A stretch of 55,500 nt of DNA from Levilactobacillus fuyuanensis. GTDB taxonomy: Bacteria; Bacillota; Bacilli; Lactobacillales; Lactobacillaceae. Below the pieces are notes generated by a model. The model was not told the origin of the DNA, made no database searches, and saw only the letters and a program-made list of their open reading frames with translations. The DNA lies in contig NZ_RHNZ01000019.1 of assembly GCF_003946395.1 (NCBI RefSeq), positions 1-55,500 on the forward strand. The letters run 5' to 3'. Positions 26,855-35,137 of this stretch are shown piece by piece. Each line of letters starts with the position of its first letter. Position 1 is the first letter of the stretch. The position numbers were made by a program, and so were the translations under genes.

Positions 26855-26899
26855 AACTTGATTTGAGTCAAGTTTTTCCCAGCCGCCTGACCGTATACT
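26855..26899 (+). promoter_or_regulatory. Crp/Fnr-type operator and promoter of the HMA-Dps operon
   Basis: Palindrome AACTTGA-TTTGAG-TCAAGTT (26855-26874) followed by -10 TATACT (26894-26899); no good -35 box. The palindrome centre lies 29.5 bases before the -10, that is near -41.5, the class II activator position. It contains TTGAT-N4-GTCAA, close to the Fnr/Flp site. The same layout occurs at 31195. Confidence 0.75.
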
Positions 26900-26946
26900 A
26901 GGTTATGTAATCAAGACAAACGAAATAGCCGAAGGAGGTTTTCATG

Positions 26947-27174
26947 ATGCGTAAAGTCACAATGAAATTAGACGACCTGACCTGCCCGTCTTGCATGACT
27001 AAGATTGAAGGCGCGCTGAGCAAGAAGAACGGCGTGGAAAACGTCAAGGTCCTCTTCAATGCCAGCAAGGTCAAAGCCGAATTCGATGACGCAACCGTTT
27101 CTGCCGAGGATCTCGCAACCGTCGTCACCGACTTAGGCTATGCCGTTCAAAGTAGTAAGGTTAAGCAACTTTAG
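26947..27174 (+). CDS. Small HMA-domain metal-binding protein (copy 1)
   Basis: A 75-residue single heavy-metal-associated domain with ferredoxin-like fold. The metal site is LTCPSCMTKIEGAL (Cys-Pro-Ser-Cys, residues about 14 and 17). Proteins like this chaperone Cu(I), Zn or other soft metals to P-type ATPases. An ATG one codon earlier is also possible; 26947 gives the better spacing (8 bases) from AGGAGG and matches the paralogue. First gene of an operon with a second copy and a Dps-like protein. Confidence 0.88.
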   Translation: MRKVTMKLDDLTCPSCMTKIEGALSKKNGVENVKVLFNASKVKAEFDDATVSAEDLATVVTDLGYAVQSSKVKQL

Positions 27175-27203
27175 TTAAAACACAACACAGGAGGTTTTTG
27201 ATT

Positions 27204-27431
27204 ATGAGTAAAGTAACGATGAAATTAGATGCACTGACCTGCCCATCTTGCATGACCAAGATCGAAGGCGCATTGAGCAAGAAGACTGGCGTGGAAAACG
27301 TCAAGGTCCTCTTCAATGCCAGCAAGATCAAGGCTGAGTTCGACGACAGTCAAGTAACCGCCGAAAGCCTAGCAGACACGGTAACCGACCTCGGTTACGT
27401 CGTTCAAAGTTCTAAAGTAAAAGCCCTCTAA
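27204..27431 (+). CDS. Small HMA-domain metal-binding protein (copy 2)
   Basis: A tandem duplicate of the preceding gene, 75 residues, with about ten substitutions. The site LTCPSCMTKIEGAL and the segment NGVENVKVLFNAS/TGVENVKVLFNAS are conserved, and the two genes are also very similar in DNA. The frame opens with TTG at 27198, but AGGAGG is best placed (9 bases) for the ATG at 27204. It may differ from copy 1 in partner or metal, or simply double the dose. Confidence 0.88.
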   Translation: MSKVTMKLDALTCPSCMTKIEGALSKKTGVENVKVLFNASKIKAEFDDSQVTAESLADTVTDLGYVVQSSKVKAL

Positions 27432-27463
27432 TCCCCCACCCACATTTGAAAGGAAGTTTACCT

Positions 27464-28024
27464 ATGACAAACACCACCATGACCGTTGAAGACCGCTACA
27501 CTGCCGAACAAGCCCAAACGGAACACGACCACCACGTTCCAACTGCAGGCGCGATGACCAATCACATCCTATCTAACCTGCACATTTCCATTGTTAAATT
27601 CCATCAAGTTCGTTGGTCCGTCAAAGGCCCACTGGCCTTGAGCGTTCGTAGCCTGCTCAGTGACTACATCGACACCTACCGCAAGCAATTCGACGCTCTA
27701 GGTGAACTACTCCTGGATGAGGGCGAGATCGTCTCGACCACGACCAAGGAATTCCACGACTACAACATGCTCCAAGAAAGTGGCGCTAAGAAGTACCTAA
27801 CCGCCGAAGAACAAGTCAGTGAACTGGTTCACGACGCAGATACCCATAACCTCTTCATCGACCGGGCCATCAAGCTCGCCGAAAAGGAAGAACGCCCCGC
27901 ACTGGCTAGCTTCTTGACCACGCTGCGCGGAACCAACAACCACATCATCCGTGAGCTGCAAGCCCTACTGGGCAACGACGCTCGCGATGGTCTGGACGAA
28001 GAAGACGATGATGATGATGACTAG
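27464..28024 (+). CDS. Dps-like ferritin-family protein
   Basis: A 186-residue four-helix protein of the Dps family, which forms hollow 12-mers that store iron and protect DNA from peroxide. The N-terminus is His-rich (HDHHVPTAGAM). The ferroxidase pattern is only partly kept: FHQVRW (His near 47), Asp near 77 and Glu near 81 align. The second His of the usual FFTLH is an Arg (LALSVRS, near 62). The C-terminus is a run of acidic residues (DGLDEEDDDDDD). AAAGGAAG lies 8 bases before the ATG at 27464; the upstream TTG is not a good start. It closes the HMA operon. Confidence 0.85.
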   Translation: MTNTTMTVEDRYTAEQAQTEHDHHVPTAGAMTNHILSNLHISIVKFHQVRWSVKGPLALSVRSLLSDYIDTYRKQFDALGELLLDEGEIVSTTTKEFHDYNMLQESGAKKYLTAEEQVSELVHDADTHNLFIDRAIKLAEKEERPALASFLTTLRGTNNHIIRELQALLGNDARDGLDEEDDDDDD

Positions 28025-28037
28025 TCTATGGGTTTAG

Positions 28038-28116
28038 TGCTGTCGCCTGCGGCTGCCAGGGATTGTGCCTGCTGTGGGGAACGCCTACAGCCTTAAGAGC
28101 AGGCTTCCTCCGGCTA
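28038..28116 (+). repeat. Dispersed intergenic repeat, copy 1
   Basis: It shares CTGCGGCTGCCAG, CCTGCTGTGGGG, CAGCCT-AAGA and GGCTTCC, in the same order and spacing, with 30791-30860. The two copies flank the GH31 gene in the same orientation. No coding capacity. Confidence 0.65.
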
Positions 28117-28200
28117 AATTAACAGCTAATCCCATGCGCCAACTCAGTCATCAGCACTCGCCATTTCTTCCAGTCAACTCTTAAATTACATCATACAATC

Positions 28201-28243
28201 TAAAACCGTGAAGCCACACTGCGAGGTGACTTCACGGCTTTTA
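28201..28243 (+). terminator. Intrinsic terminator of the HMA-Dps operon
   Basis: Stem AAAACCGTGAAG / CTTCACGGCTTTT with a T-rich tail, 180 bases past the dps stop. Confidence 0.7.
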
Positions 28244-28268
28244 ATTTACGTCAAAATTAGCTTATCAC

Positions 28269-28326
28269 GCACAAAAACTGCCAATTAACGTTACGCGATG
28301 ATAGCGCTAACTAGCAGTTTTTGTGC
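28269..28326. repeat. 58-base imperfect palindrome
   Basis: Perfect 13-base arms (GCACAAAAACTGC / GCAGTTTTTGTGC) extend inward by 12 more positions with four mismatches, all transitions, leaving an 8-base loop. It lies between dps and the GH31 gene. Confidence 0.7.
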
Positions 28327-28443
28327 ATAAACATTTTTTTCTGGAAATTGCCCTATTTCAAATAGATCATGTAGGAGAAGGTCCAAAAAGTTTTGCTCAA
28401 AGATGTACAATAGTCTTAGCTTCTGATTGAGGAGATAATTAGA

Positions 28444-30753
28444 ATGACAACTTTACCAAAATACACGCAAACTAAACAAACGGTGACGCTGAATTATCCA
28501 CAGCATCCCCTTCAGCTCACCATCGTGACCCCAGCTATCATCCGGGTCTTTGAAAATCGCGGTGACGACGGGCAATCCTATGCCATCGAGGGCAATAAGG
28601 AACAATCGACCGACTACACCTTTACCGATGCCGGCGATCACTACGAATTAAAGACCAGTGCCCTGACGCTGAAATTAGATGCTGATCGTCACGTGGACGC
28701 TTACGACGCCAACGGCAATGCCCTCGTCACCGACTACCGCGGCGACCGGCAACTCCTCGACAAGGGGATCGACAAGGTTCATCAACAGTTAGTCGAAGCC
28801 GAAGGTCACAGCGTCACGAAATCCACGGTCAAGTCCGACACGGGCTACTACGAAGTCGTCAAGGCCCTCGCCCCCGACGAACACCTCTATGGTCTAGGCG
28901 ACAAGACCGGCTACCTCGACAAGCGGGGCTTCGAATACGACAACTGGAACGTGGATAACCCCGCTCCCCAACTCGAAAACTTTCCCAACCTCTACAAGTC
29001 GATTCCAGTCATGCTAGGCTTAAAGAACGGCCACCCCTATGGCTTGTTCTTCGACAACACCTACAAGAGTCACTTCGACATGGGCAAGGAAGACACTCAC
29101 TACTACTTCTACTCCGCCGTTCAAGGCAACCTAGACTACTACATCATTGGTGGGCAAACGTTGAAGGACGTCGTTACCAACTATACCTATCTCACTGGAC
29201 GGGTACCGTTACCTCAGAAATGGACGCTGGGTTACCAGCAATCCCGTTGGGGCTATAGTGCTAGCCAGGCAGAAGTTCAGTCCATTGCGGACGGCCTGAA
29301 GAAGTACGACCTCCCCTGCGACGCCATTCATTTCGACGTCGACTACATGGAAGGCTACCGAGTCTTCACCTGGGACAAGGCTAAATTTGAAGGTGACCCC
29401 AAGGCCTTCGTGGCCAAGCTCAAGCAAAATGGCATCAAGGTTATTCCGATCATTGATCCTGGGGTCAAGCAGGATCCGAACTACCCCATCTATGCAGAAG
29501 GCATCAAGCAGAATTACTTCGTAAAGACGCCGGACAACAAAGTCTATATCAATAAAGTTTGGCCCGGCGACTCTGCCTTCCCCGACTTTGGCCGGCCAAC
29601 GGTTCGCAAATGGTGGGCAAACAACAATAAATTCCTAACGGACAACGGGGTTGGCGGGGTCTGGATCGACATGAACGAACCCGCAACCTTTGAGGGCAAC
29701 ATCCCCGACGATGTGGTCTTCAGCGACCAGGACACGCCATCGACTCACGCCAAGATGCACAACGTTTACGGCCACAACATGGCCAAGGCCACTTATGAAG
29801 GCCTGAAGAGTCAGCAAGGACGGCGGCCATACGTCATCACCCGGGCGGCCTACGCTGGGACCCAGAAGTACTCAACCGTCTGGACTGGGGATAACCAGAG
29901 TATCTGGCCACACATTCAAATGATGATTCCTCAGCTCTGCAACTTAGGACTGAGCGGTTTCAGTTTTGTCGGCACCGACATCGGGGGCTTTGCTTCCGAT
30001 ACCAACGCCGAACTGCTGACCCGGTGGATTGAAGCTGCCATCTTCAGTCCTTTACTGCGGAACCACGCGGCAATGGGCACCCGGCGGCAGGAGCCCTGGG
30101 CCTTCGGTGAACCGACACTATCGATCTACCGCAAGTACCTGAAGCTCCGCTACCGCTTCATCCCCTACCTGTACGACTTATTCGCGCAGGAAAGTCAGAA
30201 CGGTCTCCCCGTCATGCGGCCATTGGTTCTGAACTACGAGGACGACCCACGAACCCGCGACTTAAACGATGAATACATGGTTGGCGACGACGTGTTAGTC
30301 GCCCCAATCGTTCAGAAGTCGCAGATCAAGCGGCTGGTCTACCTGCCAGCTGGCAAATGGATCGACTTCTGGAACAATCGTGAATACACCGGTAACCAGG
30401 ACATTGTCGCCGATGCCCCACTGGATAAGTTGCCCCTATTTATCAAGGAAGACACTCTCTTGCCATGGGGTGCACCAGTCAGTCATATCAGCGAGGAACC
30501 CGATACGACCATGACCTTCAAGCTCTTCGGTAATGCCGGTACCTACACTCACTACCAAGATGACGGTCTCGACTTCAATTATCAAAACGGTGAATTCAAC
30601 CGCTACGAAATCACCGTCAAGGATGGTCAAGTGGCCGTTGACTTGCTACACCACGGTTACGACCCTGCCTACCAGACGATTACGGTTGATCTGCCAGACA
30701 GCAGTGTGACGTTGACTTACGACCGTGCCAGCGATGGTTACCGGTTGAAATAA
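28444..30753 (+). CDS. GH31 alpha-glucosidase/alpha-xylosidase family enzyme
   Basis: A 769-residue cytoplasmic enzyme (no signal peptide) that hydrolyses terminal alpha-glycosidic bonds. The N-terminal GH31 beta-sandwich (about 1-240) includes YGLGDKTGYLDKRG. The (beta/alpha)8 barrel follows, with VWIDMNEPATFEG (nucleophile Asp near 406) and TGDNQSIWPHIQ (acid/base Asp region). GFSFVGTDIGGFASD and RNHAAMGTRRQEPW are typical of alpha-glucosidases. GAGGAG lies 9 bases upstream. Short repeats flank the gene. Maltose or isomaltose-type oligosaccharides are likely substrates; not provable here. Confidence 0.93.
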   Translation: MTTLPKYTQTKQTVTLNYPQHPLQLTIVTPAIIRVFENRGDDGQSYAIEGNKEQSTDYTFTDAGDHYELKTSALTLKLDADRHVDAYDANGNALVTDYRGDRQLLDKGIDKVHQQLVEAEGHSVTKSTVKSDTGYYEVVKALAPDEHLYGLGDKTGYLDKRGFEYDNWNVDNPAPQLENFPNLYKSIPVMLGLKNGHPYGLFFDNTYKSHFDMGKEDTHYYFYSAVQGNLDYYIIGGQTLKDVVTNYTYLTGRVPLPQKWTLGYQQSRWGYSASQAEVQSIADGLKKYDLPCDAIHFDVDYMEGYRVFTWDKAKFEGDPKAFVAKLKQNGIKVIPIIDPGVKQDPNYPIYAEGIKQNYFVKTPDNKVYINKVWPGDSAFPDFGRPTVRKWWANNNKFLTDNGVGGVWIDMNEPATFEGNIPDDVVFSDQDTPSTHAKMHNVYGHNMAKATYEGLKSQQGRRPYVITRAAYAGTQKYSTVWTGDNQSIWPHIQMMIPQLCNLGLSGFSFVGTDIGGFASDTNAELLTRWIEAAIFSPLLRNHAAMGTRRQEPWAFGEPTLSIYRKYLKLRYRFIPYLYDLFAQESQNGLPVMRPLVLNYEDDPRTRDLNDEYMVGDDVLVAPIVQKSQIKRLVYLPAGKWIDFWNNREYTGNQDIVADAPLDKLPLFIKEDTLLPWGAPVSHISEEPDTTMTFKLFGNAGTYTHYQDDGLDFNYQNGEFNRYEITVKDGQVAVDLLHHGYDPAYQTITVDLPDSSVTLTYDRASDGYRLK

Positions 30754-30790
30754 CAACTGACTTCATTATGATAAGGTTAAATTGATGTGA

Positions 30791-30860
30791 GCTGTCCGCA
30801 CTGCGGCTGCCAGAGGTTCCACCTGCTGTGGGGACGCTCCAGCCTAAGAACCGGGCTTCC
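30791..30860 (+). repeat. Dispersed intergenic repeat, copy 2 (interrupted)
   Basis: It matches copy 1 (28038-28116) in several blocks. The final block CCTCCTTCGGCTAA is displaced to about 30967-30980 by roughly 105 extra bases, which carry AGCCGTG/CACGGCT and AACTGG/CCAGTT inverted repeats. Confidence 0.6.
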
Positions 30861-31033
30861 GACTCGACTTGAAGCCACGAAAAAGCCGTGTCTCCAAGCT
30901 CGCCTGTGCTGTAAACTGGCAAAAAACACCAGTTAACACCACCGCCACGGCTGGCTACACCTCTGGCCTCCTTCGGCTAAGCTTGATTTTACCAATTCAA
31001 TTGAAAAGTCATAACTTCACTAATAATTTCAAG

Positions 31034-31071
31034 AACCACCACAATGTTGTCCGGCATTGTGGTGGTTTTTT
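31034..31071 (+). terminator. Intrinsic terminator downstream of the GH31 gene
   Basis: Perfect stem AACCACCACAATG / CATTGTGGTGGTT followed by T, 280 bases past the stop. The rest of 30861-31190 shows no gene. Confidence 0.85.
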
Positions 31072-31194
31072 GATATCTATTGGCATGACTTCCTACAGTC
31101 TACTATTCATCGTTAACTACTGTCTGAGCTGGAAGAGATTGTGGATGAAGCCGACACAGGTCACAATTCTCACTTTATTTGAAATAAATCGGCC

Positions 31195-31239
31195 AACTTG
31201 ATTCGCATCAAGTTAATGTTCCCCGTTCCCAGGCATAAT
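31195..31239 (+). promoter_or_regulatory. Crp/Fnr-type operator and promoter of the P1B ATPase
   Basis: AACTTGA-TTCGCA-TCAAGTT (31195-31214), containing a perfect TTGAT-N4-ATCAA Fnr/Flp site, then -10 CATAAT (31234-31239). The centre-to--10 distance is 29.5 bases, the same as at 26855. Confidence 0.78.
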
Positions 31240-31302
31240 GAATACATAAACGAGGAACACAAAAACCTTAAATAACTTAGACAAAGAAAGGATCGTTATC
31301 TT

Positions 31303-33204
31303 ATGGCATTTCAACGTTATATTTATTCTCACACCAACCCTATTACCTTCTGGTCCGCCGGCTTAATTATCCTCGGCTTCCTCAACACCTGGTTCACCAA
31401 GGTGCCCTACGTCACCGACACCGCCTGGATCATCGCGTCCGTTATCGCCGCAGCTCCCATTGTTCTACGGGCCATCAGTGCTTTGAAAGCCAAAGTCTTC
31501 AGTATTGAATTACTGGTCGGCATCGCCGTTATCGGGGCGTTTGCCATCGGCGAATTTGAAGAATCAGCCATTGTAACGTTCCTGTTTCTCTTCGGTTCCT
31601 ACCTGGAACAAAAGACACTGGCCAAGACGCGGGGCGCGATTCAATCCCTGACTGAAATGGCCCCAACCACGGCACTGCTGGTCGGCGACGATGGTGCGAC
31701 TGAAGAAGTCGATGTCGATGACCTAGAGGAAGGGAACATCGTCCTCGTCAAGGCCGGTGGCCAAGTTCCCGTCGATGGTAAAGTCGTCAGCGGTACTGGT
31801 TACGTCAACGAATCTTCCATTACGGGTGAATCTCGGCCCGTCAACAAGGCCGATGGTGACGGCGTTTACTCCGGGGCCATGGTCGAAAGCGGTACGCTGC
31901 AGATTGAAGCCACCCAAGTTGGGGACGAAACAACCTTTTCCAAGATTATTGAACTGGTCGAAGAAGCCCAAGACACCAAGTCTCCTGCCGAAAAGTTTAT
32001 CGACAAGTTTGCCCAATACTATACGCCAGCCGTCCTGGTCATTGCTATCCTAGTCTTTGCCTTCTCTCAAGATCTCCGGTTAGCCATCACGGTCCTCGTG
32101 CTCGGTTGCCCTGGGGCCCTGGTTATCGGTGCGCCAGTCTCCAACGTGGCTGGGATCGGTAACGGCGCCAAAAATGGGATTCTTATCAAGGGTGGCGACG
32201 TGGTCGAAAGCCTCGCCAAGGTCGATACAATTGTCTTCGATAAGACCGGGACATTAACAACCGGTAAGATGGATGTTGCTAGCATGAAGCAATACACGGG
32301 CGACTCTGACTTATTAGGGGCCATCGCTCAGGTCGAACAGACCTCTGATCATCCCCTGGCTACGGCTATCACGAGTCATCTCGCTGCCCACATGCCGGCT
32401 GACGCATCAACCATGACCACTGAAACCATCAAGGGTCGCGGCATGATTGGCCAATGGCACGACGAACCCCTCTATGTCGGTAACGCCGCACTGTTGAAGG
32501 ACAACGGCATTACGTTAACGGATACACAATTAACTGATTTACACGAGATGCAAGACGACGGCCAATCCACGGTATTGGTTGGCTACCAAGGCCAATTAGC
32601 CTTCATCCTCGGCGTCGCTGACACGGTTCGGACAGAAGTCCCCGCCGCACTCGCTGCGCTGAAACGCCAAGGCATCAAGCACCTAATTATGTTAACTGGT
32701 GACAACCAAGCCACCGCCCAAGCCGTTGCCGAATCCTTAGGTATCGACGAGGTCCACGCCGACTTGTTACCAGCCGACAAGGTCACCTTCGTCAAGAAGT
32801 TCCAAGACATGGGTCGTAACGTGGCCTTCGTCGGGGACGGTATCAACGACAGTCCTTCCTTAGCTACCGCTAGCGTCGGCATTGCCATGGGTGGTGGGAC
32901 AGACGTCGCCATTGAAACGGCGGATGTGGTCCTGATGCAATCCAGCTTCAACGCCCTGAACCACGCGGTTGGTTTGGCCAAGAAGACCTCCGCCAACACG
33001 AAGGAAAACATTACGATTGCCATCGCTACAGTCCTGTTCTTACTGATTGGTCTGGTCTACGGCTACATCTACATGGCCAGTGGGATGTTCGTCCACGAAG
33101 CCTCAATCCTCGTCGTTATCTTCAACGCGATGCGCTTGATTGGCTACCATCCCCACGTCAACAAACCCACGAAACAACTCGTTCAGCAATTAGCAACGAA
33201 CTAA
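31303..33204 (+). CDS. Heavy-metal P1B-type ATPase with CPG motif
   Basis: A 633-residue metal pump. The N-terminus goes straight into membrane helices, so there is no built-in HMA domain. TGES (ITGESRPV), the phosphorylation site FDKTGTLTTG (Asp near 313), the P1B-specific His-Pro in SDHPLA (near 350) and GDGINDSPSL are present. The helix-4 metal motif is CPG (LGCPGALVIGAPVS, Cys near 269) instead of CPC or SPC. The last-but-one helix has HEASILVVIFNAMRL, resembling the HEGxT motif of P1B-4 pumps for Fe, Co or Zn. AAAGGA precedes the ATG by 10 bases. The operator is shared with the HMA-Dps operon. Metal identity is open. Confidence 0.9.
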   Translation: MAFQRYIYSHTNPITFWSAGLIILGFLNTWFTKVPYVTDTAWIIASVIAAAPIVLRAISALKAKVFSIELLVGIAVIGAFAIGEFEESAIVTFLFLFGSYLEQKTLAKTRGAIQSLTEMAPTTALLVGDDGATEEVDVDDLEEGNIVLVKAGGQVPVDGKVVSGTGYVNESSITGESRPVNKADGDGVYSGAMVESGTLQIEATQVGDETTFSKIIELVEEAQDTKSPAEKFIDKFAQYYTPAVLVIAILVFAFSQDLRLAITVLVLGCPGALVIGAPVSNVAGIGNGAKNGILIKGGDVVESLAKVDTIVFDKTGTLTTGKMDVASMKQYTGDSDLLGAIAQVEQTSDHPLATAITSHLAAHMPADASTMTTETIKGRGMIGQWHDEPLYVGNAALLKDNGITLTDTQLTDLHEMQDDGQSTVLVGYQGQLAFILGVADTVRTEVPAALAALKRQGIKHLIMLTGDNQATAQAVAESLGIDEVHADLLPADKVTFVKKFQDMGRNVAFVGDGINDSPSLATASVGIAMGGGTDVAIETADVVLMQSSFNALNHAVGLAKKTSANTKENITIAIATVLFLLIGLVYGYIYMASGMFVHEASILVVIFNAMRLIGYHPHVNKPTKQLVQQLATN

Positions 33205-33224
33205 CACAGTCGAATAGAAGCGAC

Positions 33225-33265
33225 AAAAAACCGATTACCCAGAAAATTAGGGTAACCGGTTTTTT
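33225..33265 (+). terminator. Intrinsic terminator of the P1B ATPase
   Basis: Stem AAAAAACCGATTACCC / GGGTAACCGGTTTTTT, T-rich on both strands. Confidence 0.88.
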
Positions 33266-33301
33266 AAATACAAATTTTAATGTTCCTGGAAGCAGTGACG
33301 C

Positions 33302-34114
33302 TTAACCAAAGTCATTAATGATGCCAGAGAAGTAAGGCTTGCCATTGACCGTATAGTTATTCCACGTGCCACCATAATAGTCATCTTCGAAGGATTTACT
33401 CCCTTTGGTCTTAAGGTCGGTAATCTTAATCTGGTAAGTGTGCGCACCGATTTTCTTACCGGGTAAGCCTTTGATGTACTTGTTGTATTGTACCGTCGTC
33501 GTGTTTCCCTTGACCGTGGTCTTGGTCATCTTGGCAGAGGCAGTCGGCTTGTAAGTCTCCACACTAGTGCCATAGTTGACTGCCATATCGCCACCATCAT
33601 ACTTGTTCATCGCAGCTTGATTGTAATACTGGATGTAGTTGTCGAGTGTCAGGTAAAACATTGGCGAGGCAAACCCATTTTTCTTGGTATCCTTGAACCC
33701 ATTTCCTTGGCGCAGGATTGTTCCGCGAATCGGCGCCTTAAGGGTGACCTTCTTAAAGTTTGCCTTCGTCAGTGGTACTGAATCTGTCATCGTAAAAGCC
33801 AAATTTTTGAGGCGATTATAGTGCACCGCCCCAGAAGTGAAGGATGACTTAACCACTGGGCTCCCAAATTTTTGGGAGGAGCTGGTCACGAAAAGCAAGG
33901 ATCCCTTCTTTTTTAGCAGCGGCTTATAGGCCTGCCCATGTCGCTGCGAAATACCAACGTACACGTTGCGTTTGGCCCGGACGTAGCTCCCATACTGACC
34001 CGTCAAATACTTGCTTGACGCCTGCGCCGTTGCTGGTGCTGCGAGCATCCCCATGCTCACGACCGCACCAGCCAGCAGTAAACCAGCCGTCAATTTTCCC
34101 TTAAAATTCAACAA
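33302..34114 (-). CDS. Secreted protein of unknown function
   Basis: A 270-residue exported protein. Residues 1-33 are a clear signal peptide (LTAGLLLAGAVVSMGMLAAPATAQA, cleaved after AQA). The mature part is basic and aromatic, starting SSKYLTGQYGSYVRAKRNVYVG, and mostly beta-strand-like with no Cys, LysM, LPXTG or SLH motif. I do not recognise a family by motif; similar proteins are common in lactobacilli. No good catalytic signature is seen. Confidence 0.75.
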   Translation of the reverse strand: MLNFKGKLTAGLLLAGAVVSMGMLAAPATAQASSKYLTGQYGSYVRAKRNVYVGISQRHGQAYKPLLKKKGSLLFVTSSSQKFGSPVVKSSFTSGAVHYNRLKNLAFTMTDSVPLTKANFKKVTLKAPIRGTILRQGNGFKDTKKNGFASPMFYLTLDNYIQYYNQAAMNKYDGGDMAVNYGTSVETYKPTASAKMTKTTVKGNTTTVQYNKYIKGLPGKKIGAHTYQIKITDLKTKGSKSFEDDYYGGTWNNYTVNGKPYFSGIINDFG

Positions 34115-34249
34115 TCTAACTACCCCCTAGATATATGTGGTACACAACTATTATACTGCAGAATTAGGACTCGGTTACAACTGCTATCACCTATTTTTCT
34201 AGCAAAAAACTCGTGATAGCTCACCCGCTGGCATCACAAAAACCGAACA

Positions 34250-34287
34250 AAAACCGTCATTTCGCAAAATTACGAAATGACGGTTTT
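34250..34287. terminator. Terminator of the Lys/Thr-rich secreted protein gene
   Basis: Perfect stem AAAACCGTCATTTCG / CGAAATGACGGTTTT with loop CAAAATTA. Confidence 0.85.
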
Positions 34288-34312
34288 AATTAACTAATTT
34301 ATAGAAACAAGC

Positions 34313-35137
34313 TTACTTCGTGAAAGTCCACTTAGCAGCTGGCGCAACGCTGGCCTTAACGGCAACGACTTGGTCCTTGCTGTTAACGATCTTGAACTTC
34401 TTAGCAGAAGTGAAACGTAAGTAGAAGGTCTTAGAAGTCTTAGAACCCTTAGGGGTGTAAGTAATCTTCCAGAACGTAGGGGTCTTAGCCTTAACACTGT
34501 ACTTAGCGTAAGAAACTAAGGTCTTAACCTTCTTACCATTCTTGTAGAGGTATTGGTTGAAACCAGTCTTTTGACTGAAGACGATCTTTTGAGAATACTT
34601 GTTAGCCGTGTTGGACTTCCAAGTACCAGTAGGCGTCTTAACCGTAAAGCTAGCAGCCTTCTTGGTTGAAGTCGTCTTCTTAGTAGCGGCCTTCTTAGTC
34701 GTTACCTTTTTTGTGGCAGTCTTCTTGGCAGTCGTCTTCTTAGTTGTCGTTGCTTTTTTAGTAGCAGCGGCTTGAACCCGGATGATCCGGTAGAAAGAAG
34801 TCTTAGTCTTTGAGTTAGTAGCGTAAACGTAAACGTTAGCGTTCTTCTTCAACGTCTTAGCTAACTTAACCGTGTACTTACCAGTTTTCTTGGAAGCCGT
34901 TGCGCTACCCAAGTTCTTCTTGGCATTTTTCGTGCTCTTAACCGTGATCTTAGAGCCCTTCGTAGCAGTCCCCGTGATTGACTTGGAATTGTTGTAAATT
35001 GCCTTAACACTTAAGCTAGGACCAACATGCGTAGCGGCATGTGCGGTCGTCGTGGCAGTCCCCGTCACAGCTGGTACTGTGGCACCAATTGTAAATAAAG
35101 TAACCAAACCAGTCATTGCAACCATAAATTTCTTCAT
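34313..35137 (-). CDS. Secreted Lys/Thr-rich protein with Ig-like N-terminal domain
   Basis: A 274-residue exported protein. The signal peptide ends TTTAHAA (about 35). Residues about 40-120 look like a bacterial Ig-like repeat (KAIYNNSKSITGTATKGSKITV... with regular strand spacing). A low-complexity linker of Lys and Thr repeats (about 125-170, KKATTTKKTTAKK) follows. The last 100 residues form a separate beta-rich domain (TPTGTWKSNTANKYSQKIVF). The very basic linker may bind teichoic acids or the wall electrostatically. Function unknown. Confidence 0.75.
   Translation of the reverse strand: MKKFMVAMTGLVTLFTIGATVPAVTGTATTTAHAATHVGPSLSVKAIYNNSKSITGTATKGSKITVKSTKNAKKNLGSATASKKTGKYTVKLAKTLKKNANVYVYATNSKTKTSFYRIIRVQAAATKKATTTKKTTAKKTATKKVTTKKAATKKTTSTKKAASFTVKTPTGTWKSNTANKYSQKIVFSQKTGFNQYLYKNGKKVKTLVSYAKYSVKAKTPTFWKITYTPKGSKTSKTFYLRFTSAKKFKIVNSKDQVVAVKASVAPAAKWTFTK

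Noticed and set aside
30861-30966. Insertion sequence between repeat blocks
   Set aside because: Only about 105 bases with short inverted repeats, no transposase and no clear target duplication.
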